DNA from: Pythium myriotylum
Taxonomy: Eukaryota > Oomycota > Peronosporomycetes > Pythiales > Pythiaceae
Assembly: GCA_023091665.1 (NCBI GenBank)
Contig: JALJCQ010000012.1
Coordinates: 2,480,001-2,544,000 of the forward strand
Length of the DNA: 64,000 nt
Direction of reading: 5' to 3'
A program made the position numbers and the translations under genes. Under the pieces are notes generated by a model. That model was not told the origin of the DNA. It searched no databases and saw only the letters and a program-made list of their open reading frames with translations. This document shows positions 1-10,641 of this stretch, one piece after another (positions within the stretch are counted from its first letter, which is position 1; each line of letters begins with the position of its first letter).

Positions 1-840
1 GTTGGACGCACAAGTGGTGCGACTCCACCACCCACGCAAGGTCCAAGGACATCGCTCGAAGATCTGTCTGCACTGCTCACGTCGATCGAAGAGGAAGGCG
101 TAGAAGATGAAGACGAAGAAGGCGAAGACGTGCAAGAACAAGGGGGAGAAGACCAAGACCACGATCTCGAAGAATTTGCTCTCGTCGTGAATTCTGGGGG
201 AGAGTTGCCGACATCGTTCAAGTCGGCGATGGAATCCGACGACGCCAGCAACTGGAAGGAAGCCTGCGACTCCGAGCTTGAGTCGCTCAAGAAGAACGAG
301 ACCTGGGACCTAGTCCCTTTGCCAGCCGGACGCAAGGCCATCACCAGCAAGTGGGTGTTCAAGGTCAAGGAAACCGCCGAAGGACTCGTCGAGCGGTACA
401 AGGCTCGACTCGCTGCCAAGGGGTTCCTGCAGAAATACGGCATCGACTTCGAAGAGACATTCGCACCCGTCGCCAAGTTCACGTCGATCCGCACCATCCT
501 CAGCATCGCCGCTCGACACAAGCTCATGATCCATCAGATGGATGTCAAGACGGCGTTCCTGAACGGCAACCTCGACGAAGAAATCTACATGAAGCAGCCC
601 GAAGGCTTCGTCGACCAGCGCCACCCGGACTACGTGTGCAAGCTCAAGCGCTCGCTCTACGGTCTCAAGCAGTCGCCCCTGTTGAAGATGATGCGCCTCG
701 AACCCAGCGTCATCATTCCAGTTGAAGCTCGGCAGTTGAAGCTCGGCTGTAGAAGATTCTCCTGCAGAAGATTCTCCGTGGAAGATTCGACATGTGGAAG
801 ATTCGACATGTGGAAGATTCTCCGTCTGGTTCTGGTTTGA
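1..840 (+). pseudogene. Family 1 gag-pol fragment (IN-RT linker and RT N-terminus), copy A
   Basis: The frame is open from base 1 and enters the window in the proline/acidic linker between integrase and reverse transcriptase ([11 protein letters not shown]). It continues through the conserved copia RT N-terminus ([32 protein letters not shown]). The element is cut after CAGTCGCCCC at 679, where an LTR starts. The frame then reads 53 LTR-encoded residues to a TGA at 838-840. The catalytic YVDD box and RNase H are absent, so no active RT is possible. It carries the KARLAAKG variant (most copies have KARLVAKG) and DHDLEEF, as do copies B, C and F. The upstream part lies outside the window. Confidence 0.9.
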
Positions 841-1038
841 ATCCAGTGCCACCCATCGACTTCGTTGAAGTATCCACGAAGTCACTTCATGTTTGCATAT
901 GTTTACGATAGGTAGGACATACATTTGATTATGGCAGCGTAGGACACACACAGACGGCTTAGAGGTAGCAGTAGCGAACTAAGTCCCGATCAATTCACTT
1001 TGCATTTTGCATCCCACCAACCAAGCGACCTTCCAACA
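680..1038 (+). repeat. Family 1 LTR, 359 bp
   Basis: Bounded by TGTTGAAGATG and CCTTCCAACA (TGTTG/CAACA inverted termini). The left neighbour is the broken RT of copy A (flank GCCCC), a non-native junction. The right neighbour is a native PBS. It carries the CACTTCATG and GGCAGCG variants typical of the left part of the window. Confidence 0.95.
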
Positions 1039-1053
1039 GGTTATGAGCCCAAG
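1039..1053 (+). other. Primer-binding site, copy B
   Basis: GGTTATGAGCCCAAG follows the LTR with no spacer. Its reverse complement matches the anticodon stem-loop of initiator tRNA-Met (GGGCUCAUAACC, anticodon CAU), as expected for copia-type priming by a 5' half-tRNA. The ATG at 1043 inside it opens the gag frame. Confidence 0.85.
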
Positions 1054-1818
1054 CCCAGCCGACTCTGCCTCCACCGACTTCGCCTCCCCAGCCTTCGCCA
1101 TGGATTCGACCACCCCAGCTCGCATCAACAAGTTCGACGGAACCAACTTCCACACATGGAAGTTCAAGATGCAGATGGTGCTCGAAGAACGCGACGTCTG
1201 GGAAGTTGTCTGTGGAGAGGTCAAACTCGAGCAGTGCCAGACCGACGCGGACCGAGCCCTCTTCAAGAAGAAGTCTCGCAAGGCGCTCGCGATGATCTGT
1301 CTCGCGATGGAAGACTCGCAGCTCCCGCTGGTTCGGTCGGCGGGTGGTGCGCAAGATGCATGGTCAAGACTGGAAGAACACTTCGAGAAGAAGAGCCTTG
1401 CCAACAAGCTCTTTCTTCGTCGTCGTTTCTTCACGACCATGATGGAAGAAGGTGACGATGTGCTCACGCACATCAACAAGCTCAAGACCCTGGCCGAGCA
1501 ACTCGACGCAGTCGGCGCTCCGGTCAGCGAAGACGACTTGGTGATCACGCTTCTCGGCAGTCTCAGCGAGTCGTACCAGTTCCTCATCACGGCGTTGGAG
1601 TCGCGTGTCGACGCACTCACGTGGGAACTCGTGACGTCTCGGCTGCTCCATGAAGACATGAAGCGCAAGGAGCAAGGTGGCGACGGAGCCACGCTTGGCC
1701 AAGCGTTCATGACAAGTGACGCGAAGCCCAAGGGCCGTGCAGTCAAGAAGACTGGCACGTGCAACTACTGCGGCAAGATCGGTCATTGGGCCGCGGAGTG
1801 CCACTCGCGTGTCAAGGA

Positions 1819-1867
<49 letters not shown>

Positions 1868-4456
1868 AACTCCGGCGGCAACGGCAACGGCAACGGAAAC
1901 GGCAACCCTCGGCAACGGTTCCAGCGAGCGAACCTTGCGCGAGATGAAGACCCCGGCGAGTACCTGTTCTCGGTCGGGAAGACCCAAGGCAAGTCGAGTC
2001 AATCCACGGCGTGGTTGGTCGACTCGGGTGCGACTCAGCACATGTCGCGAACCAAGCAGTTCATGATGAACTACAAGAAGATTGACCCAGTCGACGTGCA
2101 TCTGGCCGATGATGGCACGGTCCAAGCAGTTGGCGTGGGAGACATTCTCATGTCGATGAAGACTCCAAGCAGTGTCAAGAAGGGTTTGCTCACCAACGTG
2201 TGGCATATCCCCAAGCTCAGCCGCAACCTGTTCTCGGTCGGAAGATTCACGGAGGACGTTGCTCCCGTGACGTTCGACAAGGACGGTTGCTTTGTCATGC
2301 TGAAGGGCGCCAAGCGGACCATCGGCACTCGAATCGGCAAGGGTCTGTTCAAGCTCAACATGTCTCCAGTGTCGACTGAAGCAGCCCACGCCGCCAGTAC
2401 AAGACGAGGTCGCGCCATGTCCAAGTCGTACCTGTGGCACCTCCGACTCGGTCACATCGGCTTCAGCGGACTCGAAGCCATCGTCAAGAAGGACCTCGCC
2501 GACGGACTCGATATCGGGTCTGTGCAAGAGTGGGAGGTCTGTGAAGGCTGTGCACTCGGCAAGCTGACTCGCGTCAAGTTCCAGTCGGGCACGACCAAGC
2601 GGTCTGCGAATCTGCTTGACGTCGTGTACAGCGATGTGGCCGGCCCCATGAAGACTCCGACTTTCGGCGGCATGAAGTACTTTGCCACCTTCACCGACGA
2701 CAAGTCTCGACTGTGCAAGTTGTACCTGATGCGGTCCAAGGACGAAGTCTACGACAAGTTCGTCGAGTTCGTCAACTGGGCCGAGAACCAAACCGGTCGT
2801 CGAGTCAAGGTGCTTCGAACCGACGGCGGCGGCGAGTACCAGTCGGCCAAGCTTGCCAAGTTCTGCCGCAAGCGTGGCATCGAGCACGACGTCACGCCGC
2901 CATACACGCCTCAGTTGAACGGTGTGGCGGAGCGCATGAACCGAACCATCGGTGAGTGTGGGCGTTGCAAGCTCCACCATGCCAACTTGTCCGACGAGTA
3001 CTGGGGCGAAGCCGTCATGACTGCAGTCGAAGTTCGCAACCGACTTCCGACCCGCGCTCAAGACTTGTACAAGTCGCCGTACGAAGAATGGTACGGGAAG
3101 AAGCCCTTGCTCGCCAACTTCAAGGTGTTCGGCTGCCATGCGTACGTCCACGTGCCCAAGGAGAAGCGGTCGAAGTTCGACGCCCGAGCCATCTTGTGTC
3201 GGTTCCTCGGCTACTCGGACCACGAGAAGGCGTATCGGTTTGAAGAAATCGCAACCGGCCGGATCGTCATCAGTCGAGACGCGCAGTTCATGGAAGACAC
3301 ATTCGACGACGGCAAGCGCGAAGAACCCTGGAGCAAGTCCGTCGAGTTCCGCGACGATGAAGATGATGAGGATCAAGATGAAGCAACCGACAACCAAGAT
3401 GATGAAGACATGGGTGAGCAGCCAGCCTCACCAGCACCAAGTCAGCGCAGCTACGAGCGACCGGAGTGGCAACAGGGCCAGCGGTCGCAGCGTCCAGCAG
3501 CACCAGCATCGGCCCAGCAGCCGAATGTCGACTACGCACCAGGGTCCAAGCGCCACTCTCGCACGCACTCGCTCGAGAACCTGGCTGAACCGCCAGTTGA
3601 GAAGCGCTACGGACGGGTTGGACGCACAAGTGGTGCGACTCCACCACCCACGCAAGGTCCAAGGACATCGCTCGAAGATCTGTCTGCACTGCTCACGTCG
3701 ATCGAAGAGGAAGGCGTAGAAGATGAAGACGAAGAAGGCGAAGACGTGCAAGAACAAGGGGGAGAAGACCAAGACCACGATCTCGAAGAATTTGCTCTCG
3801 TCGTGAATTCTGGGGGAGAGTTGCCGACATCGTTCAAGTCGGCGATGGAATCCGACGACGCCAGCAACTGGAAGGAAGCCTGCGACTCCGAGCTTGAGTC
3901 GCTCAAGAAGAACGAGACCTGGGACCTAGTCCCTTTGCCAGCCGGACGCAAGGCCATCACCAGCAAGTGGGTGTTCAAGGTCAAGGAAACCGCCGAAGGA
4001 CTCGTCGAGCGGTACAAGGCTCGACTCGCTGCCAAGGGGTTCCTGCAGAAGTACGGCATCGACTTCGAAGAGACGTTCGCACCCGTCCCCAAGTTCACGT
4101 CGATCCGCACCATCCTCAGCATCGCCGCTCGACACAAGCTCATGATCCATCAGATGGATGTCAAGACGGCGTTCCTGAACGGCAACCTCGACGAAGAAAT
4201 CTACATGAAGCAGCCCGAAGGCTTCGTCGACCAGCGCCACCCCGACTACGTGTGCAAGCTCAAGCGCTCGCTCTACGGTCTCAAGCAGTCGCCCCTGTTG
4301 AAGATGATGCGCCTCGAACCCAGCGTCATCATTCCAGTTGAAGCTCGGCAGTTGAAGCTCGGCTGTAGAAGATTCTCCTGCAGAAGATTCTCCGTGGAAG
4401 ATTCGACATGTGGAAGATTCGACATGTGGAAGATTCTCCGTCTGGTTCTGGTTTGA
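1043..4456 (+). pseudogene. Family 1 gag-PR-IN-RT polyprotein, RT truncated, copy B
   Basis: 1137 codons from the ATG in the PBS; a second in-frame ATG at 1100 has the better context (GCCATGG). Gag holds a UBN2/DUF4219-like N-terminus and a CCHC knuckle at residues 240-253. The protease DSG begins near residue 327. Integrase has its HHCC zinc region from about residue 466 and catalytic D531, D594 and E630 (D,D35E). The RT N-terminus breaks after CAGTCGCCCC at 4295, where an LTR begins, and the frame ends in that LTR. The longer GN repeat (seven NG units plus ND) shifts residues by 10 relative to the commonest copies. It has an unusual FAPVPKF where all other copies read FAPVAKF. YVDD and RNase H are missing, so it is non-autonomous for reverse transcription. 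Confidence 0.92.
1820..1906 (+). repeat. GGCAAC hexanucleotide repeat in gag/PR linker, copy B
   Basis: Tandem AACGGC units encode alternating Asn-Gly just after the zinc knuckle, interrupted by DNSGG. Copies in the window differ by whole hexamers (3 to 11 NG before the interruption), so frame is kept. Confidence 0.9.
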
Positions 4457-4654
4457 ATCCAGTGCCACCCATCGACTTCGTTGAAGTATCCACGAAGTCA
4501 CTTCATGTTTGCATATGTTTACGATAGGTAGGACATACATTTGATTATGGCAGCGTAGGACACACACAGACGGCTTAGAGGTAGCAGTAGCGAACTAAGT
4601 CCCGATCAATTCACTTTGCATTTTGCATCCCACCAACCAAGCGACCTTCCAACA
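4296..4654 (+). repeat. Family 1 LTR, 359 bp, both flanks non-native
   Basis: Complete termini. Left flank GCCCC is the broken RT of copy B. Right flank TTCGC is the gag leader lacking its first 40 bp. The two ends look like products of two insertions joined by LTR-LTR recombination. Confidence 0.95.
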
Positions 4655-4675
4655 TTCGCCTCCCCAGCCTTCGCC

Positions 4676-7600
4676 ATGGATTCGACCACCCCAGCCCGCA
4701 TCAACAAGTTCGACGGAACCAACTTCCACACATGGAAGTTCAAGATGCAGATGGTGCTCGAAGAACGCGACGTCTGGGAAGTTGTCTGTGGAGAGGTCAA
4801 ACTCGAGCAGTGCCAGACCGACGCGGACCGAGCCCTCTTCAAGAAGAAGTCTCGCAAGGCGCTCGCGATGATCTGTCTCGCGATGGAAGACTCGCAGCTC
4901 CCGCTGGTTCGGTCGGCGAGTGGTGCGCAAGATGCATGGTCAAGACTGGAAGAACACTTCGAGAAGAAGAGCCTTGCCAACAAGCTCTTTCTTCGTCGTC
5001 GTTTCTTCACGACCATGATGGAAGAAGGTGACGATGTGCTCACGCACATCAACAAGCTCAAGACCCTGGCCGAGCAACTCGACGCAGTCGGCGCTCCGGT
5101 CAGCGAAGACGACTTGGTGATCACGCTTCTCGGCAGTCTCAGCGAGTCGTACCAGTTCCTCATCACGGCGTTGGAGTCGCGTGTCGACGCACTCACGTGG
5201 GAACTCGTGACGTCTCGGCTGCTCCATGAAGACATGAAGCGCAAGGAGCAAGGTGGCGACGGAGCCACGCTTGGCCAAGCGTTCATGACAAGTGACGCGA
5301 AGCCCAAGGGCCGTGCAGTCAAGAAGACTGGCACGTGCAACTACTGCGGCAAGATCGGTCATTGGGCCGCGGAGTGCCACTCGCGTGTCAAGGACAACGG
5401 CAACGGCAACGGCAACTCCGGCGGCAACGGCAACGGCAACGGAAACGGCAACCCTCGGCAACGGTTCCAGCGAGCGAACCTTGCGCGAGATGAAGACCCC
5501 GGCGAGTACCTGTTCTCGGTCGGGAAGACCCAAGGCAAGTCGAGTCAATCCACGGCGTGGTTGGTCGACTCGGGTGCGACTCAGCACATGTCGCGAACCA
5601 AGCAGTTCATGATGAACTACAAGAAGATTGACCCAGTCGACGTGCATCTGGCCGATGATGGCACGGTCCAAGCAGTTGGCGTGGGAGACATTCTCATGTC
5701 GATGAAGACTCCAAGCAGTGTCAAGAAGGGTTTGCTCACCAACGTGTGGCATATCCCCAAGCTCAGCCGCAACCTGTTCTCGGTCGGAAGATTCACGGAG
5801 GACGTTGCTCCCGTGACGTTCGACAAGGACGGTTGCTTTGTCATGCTGAAGGGCGCCAAGCGGACCATCGGCACTCGAATCGGCAAGGGTCTGTTCAAGC
5901 TCAACATGTCTCCAGTGTCGACTGAAGCAGCCCACGCCGCCAGTACAAGACGAGGTCGCGCCATGTCCAAGTCGTACCTGTGGCACCTCCGACTCGGTCA
6001 CATCGGCTTCAGCGGACTCGAAGCCATCGTCAAGAAGGACCTCGCCGACGGACTCGATATCGGGTCTGTGCAAGAGTGGGAGGTCTGTGAAGGCTGTGCA
6101 CTCGGCAAGCTGACTCGCGTCAAGTTCCAGTCGGGCACGACCAAGCGGTCTGCGAATCTGCTTGACGTCGTGTACAGCGATGTGGCCGGCCCCATGAAGA
6201 CTCCGACTTTCGGCGGCATGAAGTACTTTGCCACCTTCACCGACGACAAGTCTCGACTGTGCAAGTTGTACCTGATGCGGTCCAAGGACGAAGTCTACGA
6301 CAAGTTCGTCGAGTTCGTCAACTGGGCCGAGAACCAAACCGGTCGTCGAGTCAAGGTGCTTCGAACCGACGGCGGCGGCGAGTACCAGTCGGCCAAGCTT
6401 GCCAAGTTCTGCCGCAAGCGTGGCATCGAGCACGACGTCACGCCGCCATACACGCCTCAGTTGAACGGTGTGGCGGAGCGCATGAACCGAACCATCGGTG
6501 AGTGTGGGCGTTGCAAGCTCCACCATGCCAACTTGTCCGACGAGTACTGGGGCGAAGCCGTCATGACTGCAGTCGAAGTTCGCAACCGACTTCCGACCCG
6601 CGCTCAAGACTTGTACAAGTCGCCGTACGAAGAATGGTACGGGAAGAAGCCCTTGCTCGCCAACTTCAAGGTGTTCGGCTGCCATGCGTACGTCCACGTG
6701 CCCAAGGAGAAGCGGTCGAAGTTCGACGCCCGAGCCATCTTGTGTCGGTTCCTCGGCTACTCGGACCACGAGAAAGCGTATCGGTTTGAAGAAATCGCAA
6801 CCGGTCGGATCGTCATCAGTCGAGACGCGCAGTTCATGGAAGACACATTCGACGACGGCAAGCGCGAAGAACCCTGGAGCAAGTCCGTCGAGTTCCGCGA
6901 CGATGAAGATGATGAGGATCAAGATGAAGCAACCGACAACCAAGATGATGAAGACATGGGTGAGCAGCCAGCCTCACCAGCACCAAGTCAGCGCAGCTAC
7001 GAGCGACCGGAGTGGCAACAGGGCCAGCGGTCGCAGCGTCCAGCAGCACCAGCATCGGCCCAGCAGCCGAATGTCGACTACGCACCAGGGTCCAAGCGCC
7101 ACTCTCGCACGCACTCGCTCGAGAACCTGGCTGAACCGCCAGTTGAGAAGCGCTACGGACGGGTTGGACGCACAAGTGGTGCGACTCCACCACCCACGCA
7201 AGGTCCAAGGACATCGCTCGAAGATCTGTCTGCACTGCTCACGTCGATCGAAGAGGAAGGCGTAGAAGATGAAGACGAAGAAGGCGAAGACGTGCAAGAA
7301 CAAGGGGGAGAAGATCAAGACCACGATCTCGAAGAATTTGCTCTCGTCGTGAATTCTGGGGGAGAGTTGCCGACATCGTTCAAGTCGGCGATGGAATCCG
7401 ACGACGCCAGCAACTGGAAGGAAGCCTGCGACTCGGAGCTTGAGTCGCTCAAGAAGAACGAGACCTGGGACCTAGTCCCTTTGCCAGCCGGACGCAAGGC
7501 CATCACCAGCAAGTGGGTGTTCAAGGTCAAGGAAACCGCCGAAGGACTCGTCGAGCGGTACAAGGCTCGACTCGCTGCCAAGGGGTTCCTGCAGAAGTAC

Positions 7601-8002
7601 GGCATCGACTTCGAAGAGACATTCGCACCCGTCGCCAAGTTCACGTCGATCCGCACCATCCTCAGCATCGCCGCTCGACACAAGCTCATGATCCATCAGA
7701 TGGATGTCAAGACGGCGTTCCTGAACGGCAACCTCGACGAAGAAATCTACATGAAGCAGCCCGAAGGCTTCGTCGACCAGCGCCACCCCGACTACGTGTG
7801 CAAGCTCAAGCGCTCGCTCTACGGTCTCAAGCAGTCGCCCCTGTTGAAGATGATGCGCCTCGAACCCAGCGTCATCATTCCAGTTGAAGCTCGGCAGTTG
7901 AAGCTCGGCTGTAGAAGATTCTCCTGCAGAAGATTCTCCGTGGAAGATTCGACATGTGGAAGATTCGACATGTGGAAGATTCTCCGTCTGGTTCTGGTTT
8001 GA
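4676..8002 (+). pseudogene. Family 1 gag-PR-IN-RT polyprotein lacking PBS and RT core, copy C
   Basis: The internal region starts abruptly at TTCGC (4655), so the PBS and first ATG are gone. The first ATG left is 4676, the strong-context GCCATGG start, giving 1108 codons. The order gag, CCHC, DSG protease and D,D35E integrase is intact. The GN linker has only three NG units. RT is cut at 7841 at exactly the site seen in copies A and B. This points to duplication of one junction rather than three independent breaks. It has no PBS of its own and no RT active site, so it is dead unless helped. Confidence 0.9.
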
Positions 8003-8199
8003 ATCCAGTGCCACCCATCGACTTCGTTGAAGTATCCACGAAGTCACTTCATGTTTGCATATGTTTACGATAGGTAGGACATACATTTGATTATGGCAGC
8101 GTAGGACACACACAGACGGCTTAGAGGTAGCAGTAGCGAACTAAGTCCCGATCAATTCACTTTGCATTTTGCATCCCACCAACCAAGCGACCTGCAACA
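7842..8199 (+). repeat. Family 1 LTR, 358 bp, variant 3' end
   Basis: Starts TGTTGAAG after the broken RT (GCCCC) and ends CCTGCAACA instead of CCTTCCAACA, one base shorter. The right neighbour is minus-strand family 2 gag (flank TATCT). It pairs with 10284-10641, its inverted copy. Confidence 0.9.
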
Positions 8200-8848
8200 T
8201 ATCTTGCTCCGACACAAACGCCTTGGCTTGGTCGTCGAGCTTGGTGGCTGCAGTCTTCATCTCGCCGGCACGCTTCACGTGCTCGTTCGTGAGAGCCTTG
8301 ATCACTTCTTTAGTTCTCAAGTCGGCATTGCTCATCTCGATGTGCAGAACCACGTTCTCATAGCTCTTAGGCAAACTGCGCAGCAGACAAATTGCCACAT
8401 CTTCGTCCTCCATCTTCGCGCCGATGGCCACAAGCTTGGCGTGGATGTTGAGGATCTCGTTGCAGTGATGCAACACATTCGCGCCTTCCTTCATCTCCAT
8501 ACTAAAGAGCTGACGCTTCAAGTAGATTCGACCCGCCTTCTGCGACCCTTCGTACAACGAACGGAGTCGCTTCCATGCCACATGAGCTTCTTCACAGTCG
8601 TCGACGATGTGGTGGTACTCCGCGTCGATATGGAGGAGCATCAGGCCGAACGCGATGTTGTTGGTCCTGATGTGTTCGTCCTTGATCCGCGGGTCCGAGA
8701 ACGTCGGCGTCTCGTTGATGTTCACGACATTCCACACCGACTTGGTTAGGAACACGTCTCGCATGTAGCGTGCCCACGAAGCGTAGTTGTCGCCACGGAA
8801 CTTGTCAACGAGAGTCTTTGTCTTGTCCGTCATGGTACTTGGGCTCAT
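8141..8848 (-). pseudogene. Family 2 gag fragment, left arm copy
   Basis: 235 codons on the minus strand starting at the ATG within the PBS. The N-terminus ([17 protein letters not shown], then YASWARYM) is a copia-type gag of the UBN2/DUF4219 kind, clearly diverged from family 1 gag. Family 2 sequence stops at 8200 and the last residues come from the reversed family 1 LTR. No zinc knuckle remains. The encoded protein is identical to that of the inverted copy at 9635-10342. Confidence 0.85.
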
Positions 8849-8852
8849 AACC
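8838..8852 (-). other. Primer-binding site, family 2 (left arm)
   Basis: Minus-strand GGTTATGAGCCCAAG, identical to the family 1 PBS, directly after the LTR end TAATA. It contains the gag ATG. Confidence 0.85.
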
Positions 8853-9149
8853 TATTAAAGGTCACGAAGTCGAGAAGAGGAGTGGACTTGACTGAAGCTT
8901 GGCAAAATGCAGAGTGAATTGATCGGGACTTAGTTCGCTGTCGCTACCTCTAAGCCGTCTTGTGTCCTACGCTACCATAAACATATGCATGTCCTACCTA
9001 TCGTAATCATATGCAGAGGTATACACACTTCGTGGGTACTTCAACAAGGTTGATGGGTTGAACTGGGTTCAACCCAGAACTAGATGGAGAACTTTCCACC
9101 TGAGAATTTTCTACATGGGAATCTTCCACATGAGAATTTTCTACAGTTG
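8853..9149 (-). repeat. Family 2 LTR, 5' truncated
   Basis: Reverse complement of 9334-9630. Its U3 start is missing: at 9149 it switches to family 1 RT sequence through a few bases of microhomology (GTAG/TGTAG). Confidence 0.85.
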
Positions 9150-9280
9150 TAGATTTCTTCGTCGAGGTTGCCGTTCAGGAACGCCGTCTTGACATCCATC
9201 TGATGGATCATGAGCTTGTGTCGAGCGGCGATGCTGAGGATGGTGCGGATCGACGTGAACTTGGCGACGGGTGCGAATGT
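9150..9280 (-). pseudogene. Family 1 RT fragment at the inverted repeat centre
   Basis: 131 bp of minus-strand RT coding sequence (covering [20 protein letters not shown]), bounded left by the truncated family 2 LTR and right by an intact family 2 LTR (flank AATGT). No function expected. Confidence 0.88.
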
Positions 9281-9326
9281 TATTATGGGTACAATGTGTC
9301 ACAACATCTTGAAGTTGAAGTTCAAG

Positions 9327-9394
9327 GAAGATTCAACTGTAGAAAATTCTCATGTGGAAGATTCCCATGTAGAAAATTCTCAGGTGGAAAGTTC
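9327..9394 (+). promoter_or_regulatory. Five GAAnnTTC dyads at exact 15-bp spacing (family 2 U3)
   Basis: Dyads start at 9327, 9342, 9357, 9372 and 9387 (GAAGATTC, GAAAATTC, GAAGATTC, GAAAATTC, GAAAGTTC). GAAnnTTC is the half-turn module of heat shock elements. HSF binding is an inference, because canonical HSEs space GAA units by 5 bp in alternating orientation. Confidence 0.5.
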
Positions 9395-9564
9395 TCCATC
9401 TAGTTCTGGGTTGAACCCAGTTCAACCCATCAACCTTGTTGAAGTACCCACGAAGTGTGTATACCTCTGCATATGATTACGATAGGTAGGACATGCATAT
9501 GTTTATGGTAGCGTAGGACACAAGACGGCTTAGAGGTAGCGACAGCGAACTAAGTCCCGATCAA

Positions 9565-9582
9565 TTCACTCTGCATTTTGCC
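9565..9582 (+). promoter_or_regulatory. Candidate Inr plus FPR core promoter (family 2 LTR)
   Basis: TTCACTCT fits the oomycete initiator YTCANTYY and CATTTTGCC fits the flanking promoter element CAWTTTNYY, in the right order and spacing. Predicted start is the A at 9568. It is conserved at the equivalent site in family 1 LTRs. Confidence 0.5.
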
Positions 9583-9630
9583 AAGCTTCAGTCAAGTCCA
9601 CTCCTCTTCTCGACTTCGTGACCTTTAATA

Positions 9631-9645
9631 GGTTATGAGCCCAAG
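9631..9645 (+). other. Primer-binding site, family 2 (right arm)
   Basis: GGTTATGAGCCCAAG, identical to the family 1 PBS; gag ATG at 9635. Confidence 0.85.
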
Positions 9646-10342
9646 TACCATGACGGACAAGACAAAGACTCTCGTTGACAAGTTCCGTGGCGACAACTAC
9701 GCTTCGTGGGCACGCTACATGCGAGACGTGTTCCTAACCAAGTCGGTGTGGAATGTCGTGAACATCAACGAGACGCCGACGTTCTCGGACCCGCGGATCA
9801 AGGACGAACACATCAGGACCAACAACATCGCGTTCGGCCTGATGCTCCTCCATATCGACGCGGAGTACCACCACATCGTCGACGACTGTGAAGAAGCTCA
9901 TGTGGCATGGAAGCGACTCCGTTCGTTGTACGAAGGGTCGCAGAAGGCGGGTCGAATCTACTTGAAGCGTCAGCTCTTTAGTATGGAGATGAAGGAAGGC
10001 GCGAATGTGTTGCATCACTGCAACGAGATCCTCAACATCCACGCCAAGCTTGTGGCCATCGGCGCGAAGATGGAGGACGAAGATGTGGCAATTTGTCTGC
10101 TGCGCAGTTTGCCTAAGAGCTATGAGAACGTGGTTCTGCACATCGAGATGAGCAATGCCGACTTGAGAACTAAAGAAGTGATCAAGGCTCTCACGAACGA
10201 GCACGTGAAGCGTGCCGGCGAGATGAAGACTGCAGCCACCAAGCTCGACGACCAAGCCAAGGCGTTTGTGTCGGAGCAAGATATGTTGCAGGTCGCTTGG
10301 TTGGTGGGATGCAAAATGCAAAGTGAATTGATCGGGACTTAG
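9635..10342 (+). pseudogene. Family 2 gag fragment, right arm copy
   Basis: 235 codons from the ATG embedded in the PBS; a second ATG follows four codons later in an ACCATG context. The sequence is copia-type gag without zinc knuckle. Family 2 DNA ends at 10283, where a reversed family 1 LTR (10284) supplies the last codons and the stop. Only the N-terminal capsid part of gag is left, so it cannot support transposition alone. Confidence 0.85.
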
Positions 10343-10641
10343 TTCGCTACTGCTACCTCTAAGCCGTCTGTGTGTGTCCTACGCTGCCATAATCAAATGT
10401 ATGTCCTACCTATCGTAAACATATGCAAACATGAAGTGACTTCGTGGATACTTCAACGAAGTCGATGGGTGGCACTGGATTCAAACCAGAACCAGACGGA
10501 GAATCTTCCACATGTCGAATCTTCCACATGTCGAATCTTCCACGGAGAATCTTCTGCAGGAGAATCTTCTACAGCCGAGCTTCAACTGCCGAGCTTCAAC
10601 TGGAATGATGACGCTGGGTTCGAGGCGCATCATCTTCAACA
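10284..10641 (-). repeat. Family 1 LTR, 358 bp, minus strand
   Basis: Mirror copy of 7842-8199 with the same TGCAACA end variant. Left flank AGATA is family 2 gag. Right flank GGGGC is the reversed RT breakpoint. Confidence 0.9.

Larger units (their letters stand above)
6735..9149. repeat. Left arm of 2415-bp inverted repeat
   Basis: Positions in this arm and in 9334-11748 sum to 18483 throughout (for example 7842 and 10641, 8853 and 9630), so there is no net indel between arms. By eye only a few substitutions separate them, in the pol part. The spacer is 184 bp (9150-9333). Confidence 0.9.
9281..9630 (+). repeat. Family 2 LTR, 350 bp, TA...TA termini
   Basis: Starts TATTATGGG and ends CTTTAATA, so the termini are TATTA/TAATA rather than TG/CA. 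The right end is fixed by the adjoining PBS, the left end by comparison with 22196, where TATTATGGG follows a G-rich PPT. U3 holds five GAAnnTTC units. The central part (GATAGGTAGGACAT, AACTAAGTCCCGATCAATTC) is shared with family 1. Confidence 0.88.

Noticed and set aside
680..840. LTR-encoded 53-residue peptide at the end of truncated copies as a new domain
   Set aside because: It is simply the frame that happens to be open when RT or protease is cut at a given phase. It is read only in broken copies.
1007..1042. N-terminal extension of gag-pol into the LTR ([11 protein letters not shown] and similar)
   Set aside because: The extension depends on TTG starts within the LTR 3' end. Eukaryotic initiation at the PBS ATG or the following GCCATGG is far more likely.
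1820..1906. GGCAAC repeat as a CRISPR-like or satellite array
   Set aside because: Units are contiguous 6-bp codons inside an open frame, with no spacers. It is a coding microsatellite.
1364..3397. Long antisense open frame (over 650 codons) opposite gag-integrase in every copy
   Set aside because: It begins at TTG rather than ATG, has biased low-complexity composition and is explained by strong G/C third-position bias on the coding strand. Its presence in all copies follows from their identity.
9203..9476. Small open frames around the inverted repeat centre
   Set aside because: They cross reversed RT sequence and LTR DNA, have no start context and match antisense readings of known segments.
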